Assembly (NCBI RefSeq): GCF_001921865.1
Contig: NZ_MSCT01000002.1
Coordinates: forward strand, 290,059-354,058
Source of the DNA: Pseudomonas chlororaphis
Lineage (GTDB): Bacteria > Pseudomonadota > Gammaproteobacteria > Pseudomonadales > Pseudomonadaceae
DNA: 64,000 nt
Direction of reading: 5' to 3'
Program-made: the position numbers and the translations under genes
In this document: positions 29,297 to 39,912 of the stretch, piece after piece
Numbering within the stretch: position 1 is the first letter of the stretch
Layout: each line of letters begins with the position of its first letter
Notes under the pieces: model-generated
The model's input: the letters and a program-made list of their open reading frames with translations, nothing else
What the model was told of the DNA's origin: nothing
The model's database searches: none

Positions 29297-29917
29297 TCAA
29301 TCCTGCTCGTCGAGGTAGCGCAGGGCCATCTGCTCGGTGGCCAGTTTTGCCGGTAGCAGCAGGTGCGGCGCCACTAGCATCATGATCTGGTACACCACCA
29401 CCCGCACTTCGCCTTCGCGGTCGAGAATGCGCTGATAGTCCAGCGAGAACAGCAGGGTCATGGTGATCTGCTCCACCAACTGCCCCAGGGCCTGGGTATC
29501 GCTGACCAGTTGCCCGGACGCCTTGAGTCTGGCCAGCAGCGAGGCCAGGGTGCGCTTCAGGGCGTTGAGCAGGTTGCGAATGCCCTTGGCCAGCTTCGGC
29601 AGGCGTCCGGCCAGGTTGGACAAGTCCTGGAACAGGAAGCGGTAGTGCGCCAGGCGCTCGACGATCAGGTGCAGGAACAGCCAGTAGTCTTCCGGGGTCA
29701 GTTGGGCGTCGGCGGGAGGGTCGAGCAGGGGCGTCAGTTCGTTCTGAAAACGCTCGAACAGCCCGAGGACCAACGGTTCCTTACCGTGGAAGTGATAGTA
29801 GAGGTTGCCGGGGCTGATCCCCATTTCGTTGGCAACTTCCATGGTCGAGACGTTGGGTTCGCCCTTGTGATTGAACAACTGCAGGGCACATTCGAGTATC
29901 CGGTCGCGGGTTTTCAT
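29297..29917 (-). CDS. phaD: PhaD, TetR-family regulator of the pha cluster
   Basis: PhaD is a TetR-like DNA-binding protein that activates pha genes, most strongly phaI. The 206-residue protein has the N-terminal helix-turn-helix (RILECALQLFNHKGEPNVSTMEVANEMGISPGNLYYHF) and a helical ligand/dimer domain. It is the last gene of the phaC1-phaZ-phaC2-phaD unit, 56 bases after phaC2, and is convergent with phaF across a terminator. Its ligand is presumed to be a fatty-acid-derived metabolite. Confidence 0.93.
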   Translation of the reverse strand: MKTRDRILECALQLFNHKGEPNVSTMEVANEMGISPGNLYYHFHGKEPLVLGLFERFQNELTPLLDPPADAQLTPEDYWLFLHLIVERLAHYRFLFQDLSNLAGRLPKLAKGIRNLLNALKRTLASLLARLKASGQLVSDTQALGQLVEQITMTLLFSLDYQRILDREGEVRVVVYQIMMLVAPHLLLPAKLATEQMALRYLDEQD

Positions 29918-29973
29918 CCAGTCTTCTTGGCTGTTCGGTCAGGCCGCGACCCTGGGGCCGCGGCGCGAAAAAT

Positions 29974-31656
29974 TCAGCGTACGCGCACGTAGGTGCCAGG
30001 CGCCGCCTCCATGGGTGGGTAGTTCTGGTTGCCCAGGGTCGTCAGGGTTTCGCGCTGGGCGCCGGAGCGCTGCTGGATCCATTCCAGCCATTGCGTCCAC
30101 CAACTGCCCTCGACGTGTTTGGCGTCGTAGTACCAGGCTCGCGGGTCGCTGCTGAGCTTGGCGTTTTCGACATAGTTGGCCTTGGGGTTGCTCGGCGGGT
30201 TGAGGATGCTCTGCACATGGCCGCTGTTGGACAGTACAAAACGTCGCTCGCCGCCCAGTAGCAAGGTCGAGCGATACACCGCGTCCCAGGGGGTGATGTG
30301 ATCGTTGATCCCGGCGACGCTGAAGCTGTCGACCGTGACTTTCTGCAGGTCGATTGGTGTGCCGCAGACTTCCAGGCCGCCCGGATGGCTCAGCGGGTTG
30401 TGCTTGAAGAAGTCCAGCAGGTCGCCGTGCAAGGCCGCCGGCAGCCGGGTGTTGTCGTTGTTCCAGTAGAGAATGTCGAACGCCGGCGGCTCCTTGCCCA
30501 GCAGGTAGTTGTTGATCCAGTAATTCCAGATCAGGTCGTTGGGGCGCATCCAGGCGAACACCTTGGCCATGTCGCGGCCATCGAGCACGCCTTGTTGGTA
30601 GGAGCGGCGCTTGGCGGCTTCCAGGGTCTGCTCGTCGGCGAACAGGGTGGCCGGGCTGTCCAATTGGCTGTCCAGCAGGCTGACCAGGTAGGTGGCGCTG
30701 GCGACCCGGCGCAATTGTCGCTTGGCTTGCAGATGGCCTTGCAGGGCGGCGATGGTCAGGCCGCCGGCGCAGGCGCCCATCAGGTTCACGTCGCGGCTGC
30801 CGGTGATCGCCCGGCAGACGTTCATGGCTTCCTCCACCGCCTCGACATAGCTGGACAGGCCCCACTCGCGATGCCGCACATCGGGGTTGCGCCAGCTGAT
30901 CATGAAGGTCTGCAGGCCGTTTTTCAGGGCGAACTGCACAAAGCTGTTGGCGGGGCTGAGGTCGAAGATATAGAACTTGTTGATCTGTGGCGGCACTACC
31001 AGCAGGGGCCGGGCGTACTGTTTTTCGCTCATCGGCTTGTACTGGATCAGTTCCAGCAGTTCGTTGCGAAACACCACCGAGCCAGGAGTGGTAGCCAGGC
31101 TCCGGCCGACCTCGAAGGCCTGCTTGGTGACCTGGCTGGGCAGGCCGTTGTTGTGCAGCAGGTCGTCAAGCAGGTGGCCGATGCCGCGGATCACACTGTT
31201 GCCGCCGGAGTTGAAGATTTCCTTGATCGCCAACGGATTGAGCAGGGTGTTGGAGGGGGCGACCGCATCGTTGAGCAGGCTGAAAGCGAAGTGCGCGCGG
31301 GCTCGGTCGTCGGGGCTCATGCCGCTTTCGTCGATCCAGCTTTTGACCTGTTTCTGCCAACTGAGGTAGGCCTGCAGGCCGCGTCGGTAAAACGGGTTCA
31401 GGCTCCAGGCCGGATCGGCGAACCGGCCGTCCTGGGGGTTGGGCTTGTGCAGGGTTTCGCCCAGTAGCACACGGCCCAGCTGGCCTCCCAGCGCCAGGGC
31501 GTGGCGGGCGCTGTGCACCGGGTTGCGCAAGCCATGGGAGGCCACGCTGCGCAGCGCCGACAGCAGGTCACGGCCACGCAGGCCGGTAATGGCACTCTGG
31601 GCATTGATGTACGCGGCGGGTGTGGGCAACGAGCCCGTCGCTGGTTTGTCTCGCAT
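29974..31656 (-). CDS. phaC2: Class II polyhydroxyalkanoate synthase 2
   Basis: PhaC2 polymerises (R)-3-hydroxyacyl-CoA into medium-chain PHA at the granule surface. The 560-residue class II synthase carries the lipase-like box with the catalytic cysteine (MGACAGG, Cys296), GINDHITPWDAV with the aspartate and LSNSGHVQSILNPP with the histidine. It is homologous throughout to PhaC1 encoded 1 kb upstream; the two probably differ in substrate preference. It begins 107 bases after phaZ. Confidence 0.96.
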   Translation of the reverse strand: MRDKPATGSLPTPAAYINAQSAITGLRGRDLLSALRSVASHGLRNPVHSARHALALGGQLGRVLLGETLHKPNPQDGRFADPAWSLNPFYRRGLQAYLSWQKQVKSWIDESGMSPDDRARAHFAFSLLNDAVAPSNTLLNPLAIKEIFNSGGNSVIRGIGHLLDDLLHNNGLPSQVTKQAFEVGRSLATTPGSVVFRNELLELIQYKPMSEKQYARPLLVVPPQINKFYIFDLSPANSFVQFALKNGLQTFMISWRNPDVRHREWGLSSYVEAVEEAMNVCRAITGSRDVNLMGACAGGLTIAALQGHLQAKRQLRRVASATYLVSLLDSQLDSPATLFADEQTLEAAKRRSYQQGVLDGRDMAKVFAWMRPNDLIWNYWINNYLLGKEPPAFDILYWNNDNTRLPAALHGDLLDFFKHNPLSHPGGLEVCGTPIDLQKVTVDSFSVAGINDHITPWDAVYRSTLLLGGERRFVLSNSGHVQSILNPPSNPKANYVENAKLSSDPRAWYYDAKHVEGSWWTQWLEWIQQRSGAQRETLTTLGNQNYPPMEAAPGTYVRVR

Positions 31657-31763
31657 GCGTCAACACTCCTTCGTCAAGCCATCAACAAGCACCCAAGACA
31701 AACACCATAGTCGGTCCTGAACCATCCTGCGCGCGCGACGATCCTGTCGGCAGACGCTTTTTG

Positions 31764-32621
31764 CTACGTGCCGCTGAACGGTGCCGGATGCGGGTGCATC
31801 ACGGCCCGTTGCCGTTCTTCCTCGAGGAATTTCATGATGATCGGCGCGACGGCCTCGGCCCGGGTTATCAGGAACAAATGACCGTCGTCGATTATGTGTA
31901 GCTGGGCGTTGGGAATTCGCCAAGCCAGCATCCGCATGTTGATCAACGGGATCAGCGGATCGTCGTCGCCGGCCAGCACCAGGGTCGGCTGATGGATCTT
32001 GTGCAGCCAGTGGATGCTGGTCCAGCCGAAGCCCGCGAACAGTTGCCAGTAGTAGCCCATCTTGCCCGCCGAGCGGACCTTGCTGGCGTGCTCGGCGGCG
32101 AGGTTGGGGTCGCGGCGGAACGAGCCGCCATAGATCAGCGGGGCGATGCGGATCACGTGGGAGGGTTGGATGTAGCGCCGCGGACTGGCCATCATCCACA
32201 GCACCTTGGGTTTGCCCGGCACCATGAAGGCGCCCGCGGCGGTGGCGGCCAGCACCAGTTTCTTGCAGCGTTCGGGGTAGTCGTAGGCGAACTGCTGGGC
32301 CAGCGCCCCGCCCCAGGACACGCCGATGGCATTGACCTGCCCATAGTCGAGGTAATCGAGCATGCGCGCGGTCAGCTTGGCCAGGCCGGGAAAACGGTAG
32401 GGCCGGCTGGGCGTGGAGGAACCGCCGACGCCGGGGACGTCGAAGGCGATGACTTCCAGGTCCGGGTCCAGGGCCTGGACGAACGGAAATACCAGTTCCA
32501 GGTTGGCGCCGATGCCATTGAAGATCAGCAAGGGGGTCAAGTGAGGCTTGCCGGGACGTACCGCGGTACGGATGGTCTGGCCATCCAGGTCGACGGTGCG
32601 GAATATGAACGGTTGTGGCAT
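31764..32621 (-). CDS. phaZ: Intracellular PHA depolymerase
   Basis: PhaZ hydrolyses stored medium-chain PHA, freeing 3-hydroxy acids for beta-oxidation. The 285-residue alpha/beta hydrolase has GVSWGG with Ser102, Asp221 (AGDDDPLIP) and His248 (DDGHLFL), at the positions reported for the P. putida enzyme. The start at 32621 gives MPQPFIFRT, as expected; the frame upstream extends only a few residues. It sits between the two synthase genes, so making and breaking the polymer are transcribed together. Confidence 0.95.
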   Translation of the reverse strand: MPQPFIFRTVDLDGQTIRTAVRPGKPHLTPLLIFNGIGANLELVFPFVQALDPDLEVIAFDVPGVGGSSTPSRPYRFPGLAKLTARMLDYLDYGQVNAIGVSWGGALAQQFAYDYPERCKKLVLAATAAGAFMVPGKPKVLWMMASPRRYIQPSHVIRIAPLIYGGSFRRDPNLAAEHASKVRSAGKMGYYWQLFAGFGWTSIHWLHKIHQPTLVLAGDDDPLIPLINMRMLAWRIPNAQLHIIDDGHLFLITRAEAVAPIIMKFLEEERQRAVMHPHPAPFSGT

Positions 32622-32651
32622 GCCTGGGCCCTGTTGGTGGATCAATACCTG

Positions 32652-32717
32652 CGTAGGAGCGGGCTTGCCCGCGATGGCGTCGGTCGCTGATGCTTCGCGA
32701 GCACGCCCGCTCCTACA
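32652..32717. repeat. REP pair (family 1) between phaC1 and phaZ
   Basis: The arms GTAGGAGCGGGCTTGCCCGC and an inverted GAGCACGCCCGCTCCTAC are separated by about 20 bases. The pair lies inside the phaC1-Z-C2-D unit and could reduce read-through into phaZ or protect the phaC1 message. Confidence 0.85.
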
Positions 32718-32736
32718 GATCGCAGGTAGCTATCGG

Positions 32737-34416
32737 TTAACGTTCATGGACATAAGTACCTGGCGCCGCTTCGGCTGCCGGATACGCCTTGTTGCCGAGC
32801 GTACTCGGGGTTTTTTTCAGTTTGCCGGAGCGTTCCGCCTGCCAGGCCTGCCAGTGCAGCCACCAGGAGTCGGTGTGCTTGGTCGAGTTTTCCTGCCAGT
32901 CGTCGGCGTTGACCGGCATCTCTTCGCTGGTCATGTAACGCGCCTTGGGGTTGCCCGGCGGGTTGAGGATGCTCTGGATGTGCCCGCTGTTGGACAGCAA
33001 GAATTCGACCTTGCCACCGAACAACTGGGCCGATTTGTAGCAGGACTTCCACGGCGTGATGTGGTCGTTGGTGCCGGCCACGGAGAAAATGTCGGCGGTG
33101 ACCTGCTTCAGGTCGATCGGCGTGCCGCACACTTCCAGGGCATTGGCGCGGGTCAGTGGATTGTTTTTGAACATCTCGATCAGGTCGCCGTGGAAGGCCG
33201 CGGGCAACCGGGTGGTGTCGTTGTTCCAGAACAGGATGTCGAACACCGGCGGCTCGTTGCCCAGCAGGTAGTTGTTCACCCAGTAGTTCCAGATCAGGTC
33301 GTTGGGGCGCATCCAGGCGAACACCTTGGCCATGTCCTTGCCTTCCAGCACGCCGGCCTGATAGGAGTGGCGCTTGGCGGCTTCCAGGGTCTGCTCGTCG
33401 ACGAACAGCGCCACCTGGGTGTCCAGGGTGGTGTCGAGCACGCTGACCAGCAGGGTCAGGGCGTTGACCTTCTTCTCGCCCAATGCCGCGTAGTGCCCCA
33501 TCAGCGCCGTGCAGGTGATGCCGCCGGAGCAGGCGCCGAGCATATTCACGTCCTTGCTGCCGGTAATCGCGCAGACCACGTCGACCGCTTCCTTCAGCGC
33601 TTCGATATAGGTCGACAGGCCCCACTCGCGCTGCGCCTTGGTCGGGTTGCGCCAACTGACGATGAAGGTCTGCACGTTGTTGCGCAGGCAGAAGCGCGCC
33701 AGGCTCTTGTCCGGGCTCAGGTCGAAGACATAGAACTTGTTGATCTGCGGCGGGACTACCAGCAGCGGGCGCTCGTGCACCTGTTCGGTCACCGGGCGGT
33801 ACTGGATCAGTTCCAGCACATCGTTGCGAAACACCACCGCGCCTTCGCTGGTGCCCAGGTTCTTGCCGATCTCGAAGGCGTCCATGTTGACCTGGCTCGG
33901 CATGCCGCCGTTGTGCACCAGATCCTTGGCCAGGTGGGAGAGGCCATCGAGCAGGCTTTTGCCGCCGGTTTCGAAGAAGCGTTTGACCGCCGCCGGGTTG
34001 GCCGCGCTGTTGGTCGGCGCCATGGCTTCGGTCATCAGGTTGATGACGAAGTGGCCGCGACTGATGTCCTGTTCCGAGAGGTTGCTCTGGCCGATCCAGT
34101 CGTGCAGCTCCTTGCGCCACGCCAGATAGGTTTGCAGATAACGTTTGTACAACGGGTTCTGGCTCCAGGCCGGATCGTTGAAACGACGGTCGTCGCTCTC
34201 CGGGTGCAGCGTCGATTTGCCGAGCATCACGTTCTTCAGTTCGATACCGAAATGAGCCACGTGTTTGGCGCTGTGCAGCGGTTGTTTGATGGCCTGGGTC
34301 AGCACCATACGAGCAGAGGTAAGCAGGTCTTTCCGGCGTAAACCGATGACGGGATTCAGGCCCAGAGTGTTTTCCGAGGCTTGGCGTTTCAGGTCATCGT
34401 TATTCTTGTTACTCAT
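32737..34416 (-). CDS. phaC1: Class II polyhydroxyalkanoate synthase 1
   Basis: PhaC1 is the main medium-chain PHA synthase, acting on the granule surface. The 559-residue protein has LGACSGG with catalytic Cys296, TNDHITPWKSC with the aspartate and NSGHIQSILNPP with the histidine. It heads the operon. Codons 3-6 (AACAAGAATAAC) hold overlapping AANAANAA motifs, and a sigma-54-like promoter lies about 125 bases upstream, suggesting control by both nitrogen/carbon status and Crc. Confidence 0.97.
   Translation of the reverse strand: MSNKNNDDLKRQASENTLGLNPVIGLRRKDLLTSARMVLTQAIKQPLHSAKHVAHFGIELKNVMLGKSTLHPESDDRRFNDPAWSQNPLYKRYLQTYLAWRKELHDWIGQSNLSEQDISRGHFVINLMTEAMAPTNSAANPAAVKRFFETGGKSLLDGLSHLAKDLVHNGGMPSQVNMDAFEIGKNLGTSEGAVVFRNDVLELIQYRPVTEQVHERPLLVVPPQINKFYVFDLSPDKSLARFCLRNNVQTFIVSWRNPTKAQREWGLSTYIEALKEAVDVVCAITGSKDVNMLGACSGGITCTALMGHYAALGEKKVNALTLLVSVLDTTLDTQVALFVDEQTLEAAKRHSYQAGVLEGKDMAKVFAWMRPNDLIWNYWVNNYLLGNEPPVFDILFWNNDTTRLPAAFHGDLIEMFKNNPLTRANALEVCGTPIDLKQVTADIFSVAGTNDHITPWKSCYKSAQLFGGKVEFLLSNSGHIQSILNPPGNPKARYMTSEEMPVNADDWQENSTKHTDSWWLHWQAWQAERSGKLKKTPSTLGNKAYPAAEAAPGTYVHER
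34400..34410 (-). promoter_or_regulatory. Hfq/Crc (CA) motifs at the phaC1 start
   Basis: On the minus strand, AACAAGAATAA holds two overlapping AANAANAA matches starting six bases into the coding sequence. Crc repression of phaC1 translation through a motif at this place is, from memory, reported in P. putida. Confidence 0.6.
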
Positions 34417-34540
34417 CTACGACGCTCCATTGTCCTGAGACGAGTACCGGACCTGCTGTGTAGCCACACAGCAAGATGCCAGGTACTACTGCTCGGGTGA
34501 CCGTTGATTCTGCATCGCTGCTTTTTAGTTCACAGAACAC

Positions 34541-34556
34541 TGCAGGGAACTTGCCA
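34541..34556 (-). promoter_or_regulatory. Sigma-54-like promoter upstream of phaC1
   Basis: Read on the minus strand, TGGCAAGTTCCCTGCA matches the -24/-12 consensus TGGCACGNNNNTTGCA at all but two fixed positions, with the GG and GC elements correctly spaced. It lies 125 bases before the phaC1 ATG. A sigma-54-type sequence at this site has been noted for P. aeruginosa phaC1, as I recall. Confidence 0.55.
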
Positions 34557-34673
34557 GCTCCATTGGTTACCCGAGTTTAATTTTTTTCGCAAGCAGGCCA
34601 ATCATTGGCCATGCAGCCCAGCATTCAAGCAGATGAATTTAGAAAATGCGCTCTAATGCGTCAGAGCTCTGAT

Positions 34674-35054
34674 CTAGAGCATCAGCTTGACGATCGACTC
34701 GTTCGGATCGCGGGACTTTCCGGCCGCTTTGAGCTCGGCAAGATAATCGCTCCACAGGTCGTCCTGGCGCACCGCCAACTGGTACAGGTAATCCCAGGTG
34801 AACAGGCCGCTGTCATGGCCGTCGTCGAAGGTCAGTTTCAGTGCGTACTGGCCGGCGGGTTCGACCTTGCTCAGGCCGACGCCGATCTTGCCAAATTGCA
34901 GGATGGGTTTGCCGTGGCCCTGGACCTCGGCGGAGGGAGAGTGCACCCGCAGGAATTCGGCGGGCAGGTGGTAGACCTCGTCCGGCGCGTAGGTCAGCGT
35001 CAGGGTTTTCGAGGCTTTGTGCAGGTTGATGGCGGTGGGGAATCGAGTGGTCAT
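34674..35054 (-). CDS. DUF971 (GBBH-like N-terminal domain) protein
   Basis: This 126-residue protein consists of one DUF971 domain, the small domain also found at the N terminus of gamma-butyrobetaine hydroxylase. Visible conserved parts are LTLTYAPDEVYHLPAEFLRVHSPSAEVQGHG and FDDGHDSGLFTWDYLYQLA. Its biochemical role is not known. It follows hslU on the same strand after a REP pair, as in other pseudomonads. The start at 35054 (MTTRFPTAINLHK) fits the family; a longer frame runs into the REP element. Confidence 0.82.
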   Translation of the reverse strand: MTTRFPTAINLHKASKTLTLTYAPDEVYHLPAEFLRVHSPSAEVQGHGKPILQFGKIGVGLSKVEPAGQYALKLTFDDGHDSGLFTWDYLYQLAVRQDDLWSDYLAELKAAGKSRDPNESIVKLML

Positions 35055-35090
35055 GGGGCAGCCTGCGTCCGTCTGTACAAGAAACCCCCT

Positions 35091-35190
35091 TGTAGGAGCG
35101 AGCTTGCTCGCGATAGGTCTCAATAACAACGCCGAGCCTCGAAGAGACGCGGCGTTTCTGAAGCCATCGCGAGCAAGCTCGCTCCTACAG
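35091..35190. repeat. REP pair (family 1) between hslU and the DUF971 gene
   Basis: Near-perfect inverted arms at 35091-35115 and 35166-35189 with core GAGCGAGCTTGCTCGCGAT surround a 50-base spacer that holds its own GC-rich hairpin. Confidence 0.9.
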
Positions 35191-35202
35191 AAGAGGTGCT
35201 CG

Positions 35203-36543
<1,341 letters not shown>

Positions 36544-36592
36544 AGTAATTGGCGGTCCTCAAGCAAGAATGAATGCCGTGGCGGGCACAGGC

Positions 36593-37123
36593 TCATTCCG
36601 CGAGATCCTGCTCCTCAATGGTCTGGGTGTGGTTGGTGAATACGCAGATGTCGCCGGCGATGCCCAGGGCGGTTTCGACGATTTCGCGGGCCGACAGGTC
36701 GGTTTTCTTCAGCAGGGCGCTGGCCGCGGCCTGGGCGTAGGCGCCACCGGAACCCATGGCGATCAGGCCGTCTTCCGGTTCGACCACGTCGCCGTTGCCG
36801 GTGATGATCAGGGAGGCGTCCTTGTTGGCGACCGCCAGCATGGCTTCGAGGCGGCTGAGGGAACGGTCGGTGCGCCATTCCTTGGCCAGTTCGACGGCGG
36901 CGCGCACCAGGTGCCCCTGATGTTTCTCAAGCTGGCCTTCGAAGCGCTCGAACAGGGTAAAGGCGTCAGCCGTGGCCCCGGCGAAGCCGGCGATGACCTG
37001 ACCGTGGTACAGGCGGCGAACCTTTTTCGCGTTGCCTTTCATCACGGTGTTGCCGAGGGAAACCTGGCCGTCGCCGCCCATGACGACTTTGCCGTGGCGG
37101 CGGACTGAAACGATGGTGGTCAA
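36593..37123 (-). CDS. hslV: ATP-dependent protease peptidase subunit HslV
   Basis: HslV forms the proteolytic core of the HslVU complex. Its catalytic residue is the N-terminal threonine exposed after the initiator is removed, so the start must immediately precede [19 protein letters not shown]. That places it at the TTG of 37121-37123, giving 176 residues. An in-frame ATG 15 bases upstream would add five residues and bury the threonine. GGAG lies nine bases before the [24 protein letters not shown] and [11 protein letters not shown] are the family signatures. Confidence 0.95.
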   Translation of the reverse strand: MTTIVSVRRHGKVVMGGDGQVSLGNTVMKGNAKKVRRLYHGQVIAGFAGATADAFTLFERFEGQLEKHQGHLVRAAVELAKEWRTDRSLSRLEAMLAVANKDASLIITGNGDVVEPEDGLIAMGSGGAYAQAAASALLKKTDLSAREIVETALGIAGDICVFTNHTQTIEEQDLAE

Positions 37124-37260
37124 GGGGAGAGTCTCCACGCTGCGGGGCGAAAATGCCCTGATGGAAACTCATATGGGGGTGGCGTGGGGTTTTTCAACTG
37201 CGGCGGGGGTGGTGGGACGAGCGGTATTTCCCACTGGAAAGAGGGCTTCGGCGAGAGCGC

Positions 37261-37324
37261 ATCGCGAGCAAGCTCGCTCCTACAGGGGCTGCGTATTCCT
37301 TGTAGGAGCAAGCTTGCTCGCGAT
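37261..37324. repeat. REP pair (family 1)
   Basis: Inverted 24-base arms at 37261-37284 and 37301-37324, one difference apart, have core GAGCAAGCTTGCTCGCGAT. The element lies between the SPOR-protein gene and hslV. Confidence 0.9.
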
Positions 37325-37332
37325 GGCGCGCG

Positions 37333-38052
37333 TCAGCGGCTCTGGCGCTGTTGTAACAACAGGTTGCTGAAGCCGGCGCCGGACAGTTGTTTCTGCGCGG
37401 TGGTCAGCTGCTCGCGGTTGCTGAACGGGCCGACCAGGACGCGGTACCAGGTTTCGTCCTTGACCGTGCCCGACTCGACGGACACCGATTGTCCCAGCAG
37501 GATGATCTGCGCGCGGACCTTGTCGGCATCCGCCTGCTTGCGGAACGAACCGGCCTGCAGGAAGAACTTGGTCACCGGTGCGGCCTTCGCCACCTGGGCC
37601 ACCGGCGGCGCGGGCGGTGGAGTGATACCGGCCAGGGCCGCCTGGGCACGTGCGGTATCGATCTTCGCCGCTTCCGCCGGGGTCACCGGCGTGGTCGGAA
37701 CCACAGGCGCGGTCTGCGGCGTCGGCAGGGTTTTTTCCGGCACCGCTTCGGGCGGCACAATCACTTCCGATTCCGGCAGCAGGGTGTAGAAATCGTACTT
37801 CGGCTTCACCGGCTGCTGGGGGCTCGGCGGGGTTTTGTTAGCCTCGGCGATCTTGGTGGTTTTCTGCTGCTCCAGCCGCTCGCGCTTGACGCTGTCAGCG
37901 CCCTTGCCTGGCTCCAGCTTCATCAGGAAGACGATGAAGGCGCCCACGGCGAGGCCGATGGCCATCCACAACCAACCCGGGATCGGTTGCTTCGCAGGAG
38001 CTTGGTAACGGCTGGCGCCACGCTTGGGTGCAGGTTTTTTCTTGGCAGCCAA
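37333..38052 (-). CDS. SPOR-domain membrane protein (FtsN-like)
   Basis: This 239-residue protein has a basic cytoplasmic N terminus (MAAKKKPAPKRGASRY), one transmembrane segment at about residues 27-43, a proline- and alanine-rich periplasmic linker, and a C-terminal SPOR domain (FFLQAGSFRKQADADKVRAQI to LVGPFSNREQL), which binds denuded septal peptidoglycan. The layout is that of FtsN. The gene follows argS by two bases or less. Whether this is the essential division protein or another SPOR protein cannot be decided here. Confidence 0.85.
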   Translation of the reverse strand: MAAKKKPAPKRGASRYQAPAKQPIPGWLWMAIGLAVGAFIVFLMKLEPGKGADSVKRERLEQQKTTKIAEANKTPPSPQQPVKPKYDFYTLLPESEVIVPPEAVPEKTLPTPQTAPVVPTTPVTPAEAAKIDTARAQAALAGITPPPAPPVAQVAKAAPVTKFFLQAGSFRKQADADKVRAQIILLGQSVSVESGTVKDETWYRVLVGPFSNREQLTTAQKQLSGAGFSNLLLQQRQSR

Positions 38053-38053
38053 C

Positions 38054-39790
38054 TTACATTTGCTCCAGGACTTTCAGGCCCAGCAATTCCAGGCCTTGCT
38101 TGAGGGTACGACGGGTCAGCTCGGTGAGGCGCAAGCGGCTCTGCATCTGCGTCGGCGATTCAGCACTGAGGATCGGGCAGTTTTCGTAGAAGCTGGAGAA
38201 CAGCCCGGCCACGTCGTAGAGGTAGGTGCACAGGGTATGCGGCGTACCTTTTTCGGCCACGTTGTTCAGCACTTCGCCGAACTGCGCCAGGCGGGCCGCC
38301 AGCTCCAGTTCCTGGGCGGCTTGCAGGCTGATCTGGCCCTGGACTTCGCTGAAATCCTTGCCCAGCTTGCGGAACACACCGGCGGCACGCGTGTAGGCGT
38401 ACAGCAGGTAAGGCGCGGTGTTGCCTTCGAAGTTCAGCATCAGGTCGAAGTTGAAGCTGTAGTCGCTGGTGCGGTGCTTGGACAGGTCGGCGTATTTCAC
38501 CGAGTCGATGCCCACCACCTTGGCGATGTTGCGCAGGTCGGCTTCGGCCAGTTCCGGGTTCTTTTCCTTGACCAGGCTGTAGGCGCGCTCTTCGGCTTCG
38601 GTCAACAGGTCGATCAGCTTCACGGTACCGCCGTCGCGGGTCTTGAACGGACGGCCGTCGGCGCCGTTCATGGTGCCGAAGCCCATGTGCTCCATTTCCA
38701 TCGGGTGGGTCACGAAGCCGGCCTTGCGAGCGACCGCGAACACCTGCTGGAAGTGCAGGGCCTGGCGCTGGTCGACGAAATACAGCGCGCGGTCGGCCTT
38801 GAGCGTGCCGCTGCGGTAGCGCACGGCGGCCAGGTCGGTGGTGGCGTAGAGATAGCCGCCGTCGGCCTTGACGATGATCACCGGCAGCGGTTCGCCTTCG
38901 GCGTTCTTGAACTCGTCGAGGAACACGCACTGGGCGCCGTTGCTCTCCACCAGCATGCCCTTGGCCCGAAGGTCGTTGACCACGTTGATCAGGTCGTCGT
39001 TGTAGGCGCTTTCACCCATCACATCGGCCATGGTCAGCTTGACGTTCAGCAGCTCGTAGATTTTCTGGCAGTGGGACAGGGAGATGTCCTTGAACTTGGT
39101 CCACAGCTCCAGGCAATCCGCATCGCCGGCTTGCAGCTTGACCACCAGGCCGCGGGCGCGGTCGGCGAACTCTTCGGACTCGTCGAAGCGCTGCTTGGCG
39201 GCGCGGTAGAAGTTCTCCAGGTCCGACAGCTCGTCGCTGTTGATCGGATTTTCCTGCAGGTAGGCCATCAGCATGCCGAACTGGGTGCCCCAGTCGCCGA
39301 CGTGGTTCTGCCGGATCACTTCGTCACCGAGGAACTCCAGGACCCGTGCCACGCCGTCGCCAATGATGGTCGAGCGCAGGTGGCCGACGTGCATTTCCTT
39401 GGCCAGGTTCGGCGCCGACAGGTCAATCACGGTGCGCTGCAACGCGCCGGCCTTGCGCACGCCGAGGCGATCGTCGGCCAGGGCGGCGTCCAGGCGCGAA
39501 GCCAGGGCCTGGGTGTTCTGGAAGAAATTGATGAAGCCGGGGCCGGCGATCTCGGCTTTGCTGACCTGTTCGTCGGCGGGCAGGGCGGCGATGATCTTTT
39601 CCGCCAGGTCGCGCGGCTTCATGCCGGCCGGCTTGGCCAGCATCATGGCGATGTTGCTGGCGAAGTCGCCGTGGGTCTTGTCGCGGGAGTTTTCTACCTG
39701 GATCGCCGGCGTCAGGCCTTCTGGCAACACACCTTCGGTGACGAGTTGGGTGATGGCTTGCTGGATGAGCTGGCGAATGGTGTCTTTCAT
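38054..39790 (-). CDS. argS: Arginyl-tRNA synthetase
   Basis: ArgS charges tRNA-Arg with arginine. The 578-residue class I synthetase has an N-terminal additional domain (about 1-110), the HIGH-type motif HVGH at residues 134-137 ([16 protein letters not shown]), and a C-terminal DALR anticodon-binding domain ([16 protein letters not shown]). The C-terminal residues [11 protein letters not shown] are typical. It is co-directional with the SPOR gene immediately downstream. Confidence 0.97.
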   Translation of the reverse strand: MKDTIRQLIQQAITQLVTEGVLPEGLTPAIQVENSRDKTHGDFASNIAMMLAKPAGMKPRDLAEKIIAALPADEQVSKAEIAGPGFINFFQNTQALASRLDAALADDRLGVRKAGALQRTVIDLSAPNLAKEMHVGHLRSTIIGDGVARVLEFLGDEVIRQNHVGDWGTQFGMLMAYLQENPINSDELSDLENFYRAAKQRFDESEEFADRARGLVVKLQAGDADCLELWTKFKDISLSHCQKIYELLNVKLTMADVMGESAYNDDLINVVNDLRAKGMLVESNGAQCVFLDEFKNAEGEPLPVIIVKADGGYLYATTDLAAVRYRSGTLKADRALYFVDQRQALHFQQVFAVARKAGFVTHPMEMEHMGFGTMNGADGRPFKTRDGGTVKLIDLLTEAEERAYSLVKEKNPELAEADLRNIAKVVGIDSVKYADLSKHRTSDYSFNFDLMLNFEGNTAPYLLYAYTRAAGVFRKLGKDFSEVQGQISLQAAQELELAARLAQFGEVLNNVAEKGTPHTLCTYLYDVAGLFSSFYENCPILSAESPTQMQSRLRLTELTRRTLKQGLELLGLKVLEQM

Positions 39791-39912
39791 GGTCTTCTCT
39801 TTCGACCGCTGGCGCGGCGGCGCTTCGATGCGCAGGTGGAAAAACTGGGCATTATCCGTTGCGAAGACGGGCTTGCCAACTGTAGCCGGCTGTGCGGTGA
39901 GGATTCGAGCTT

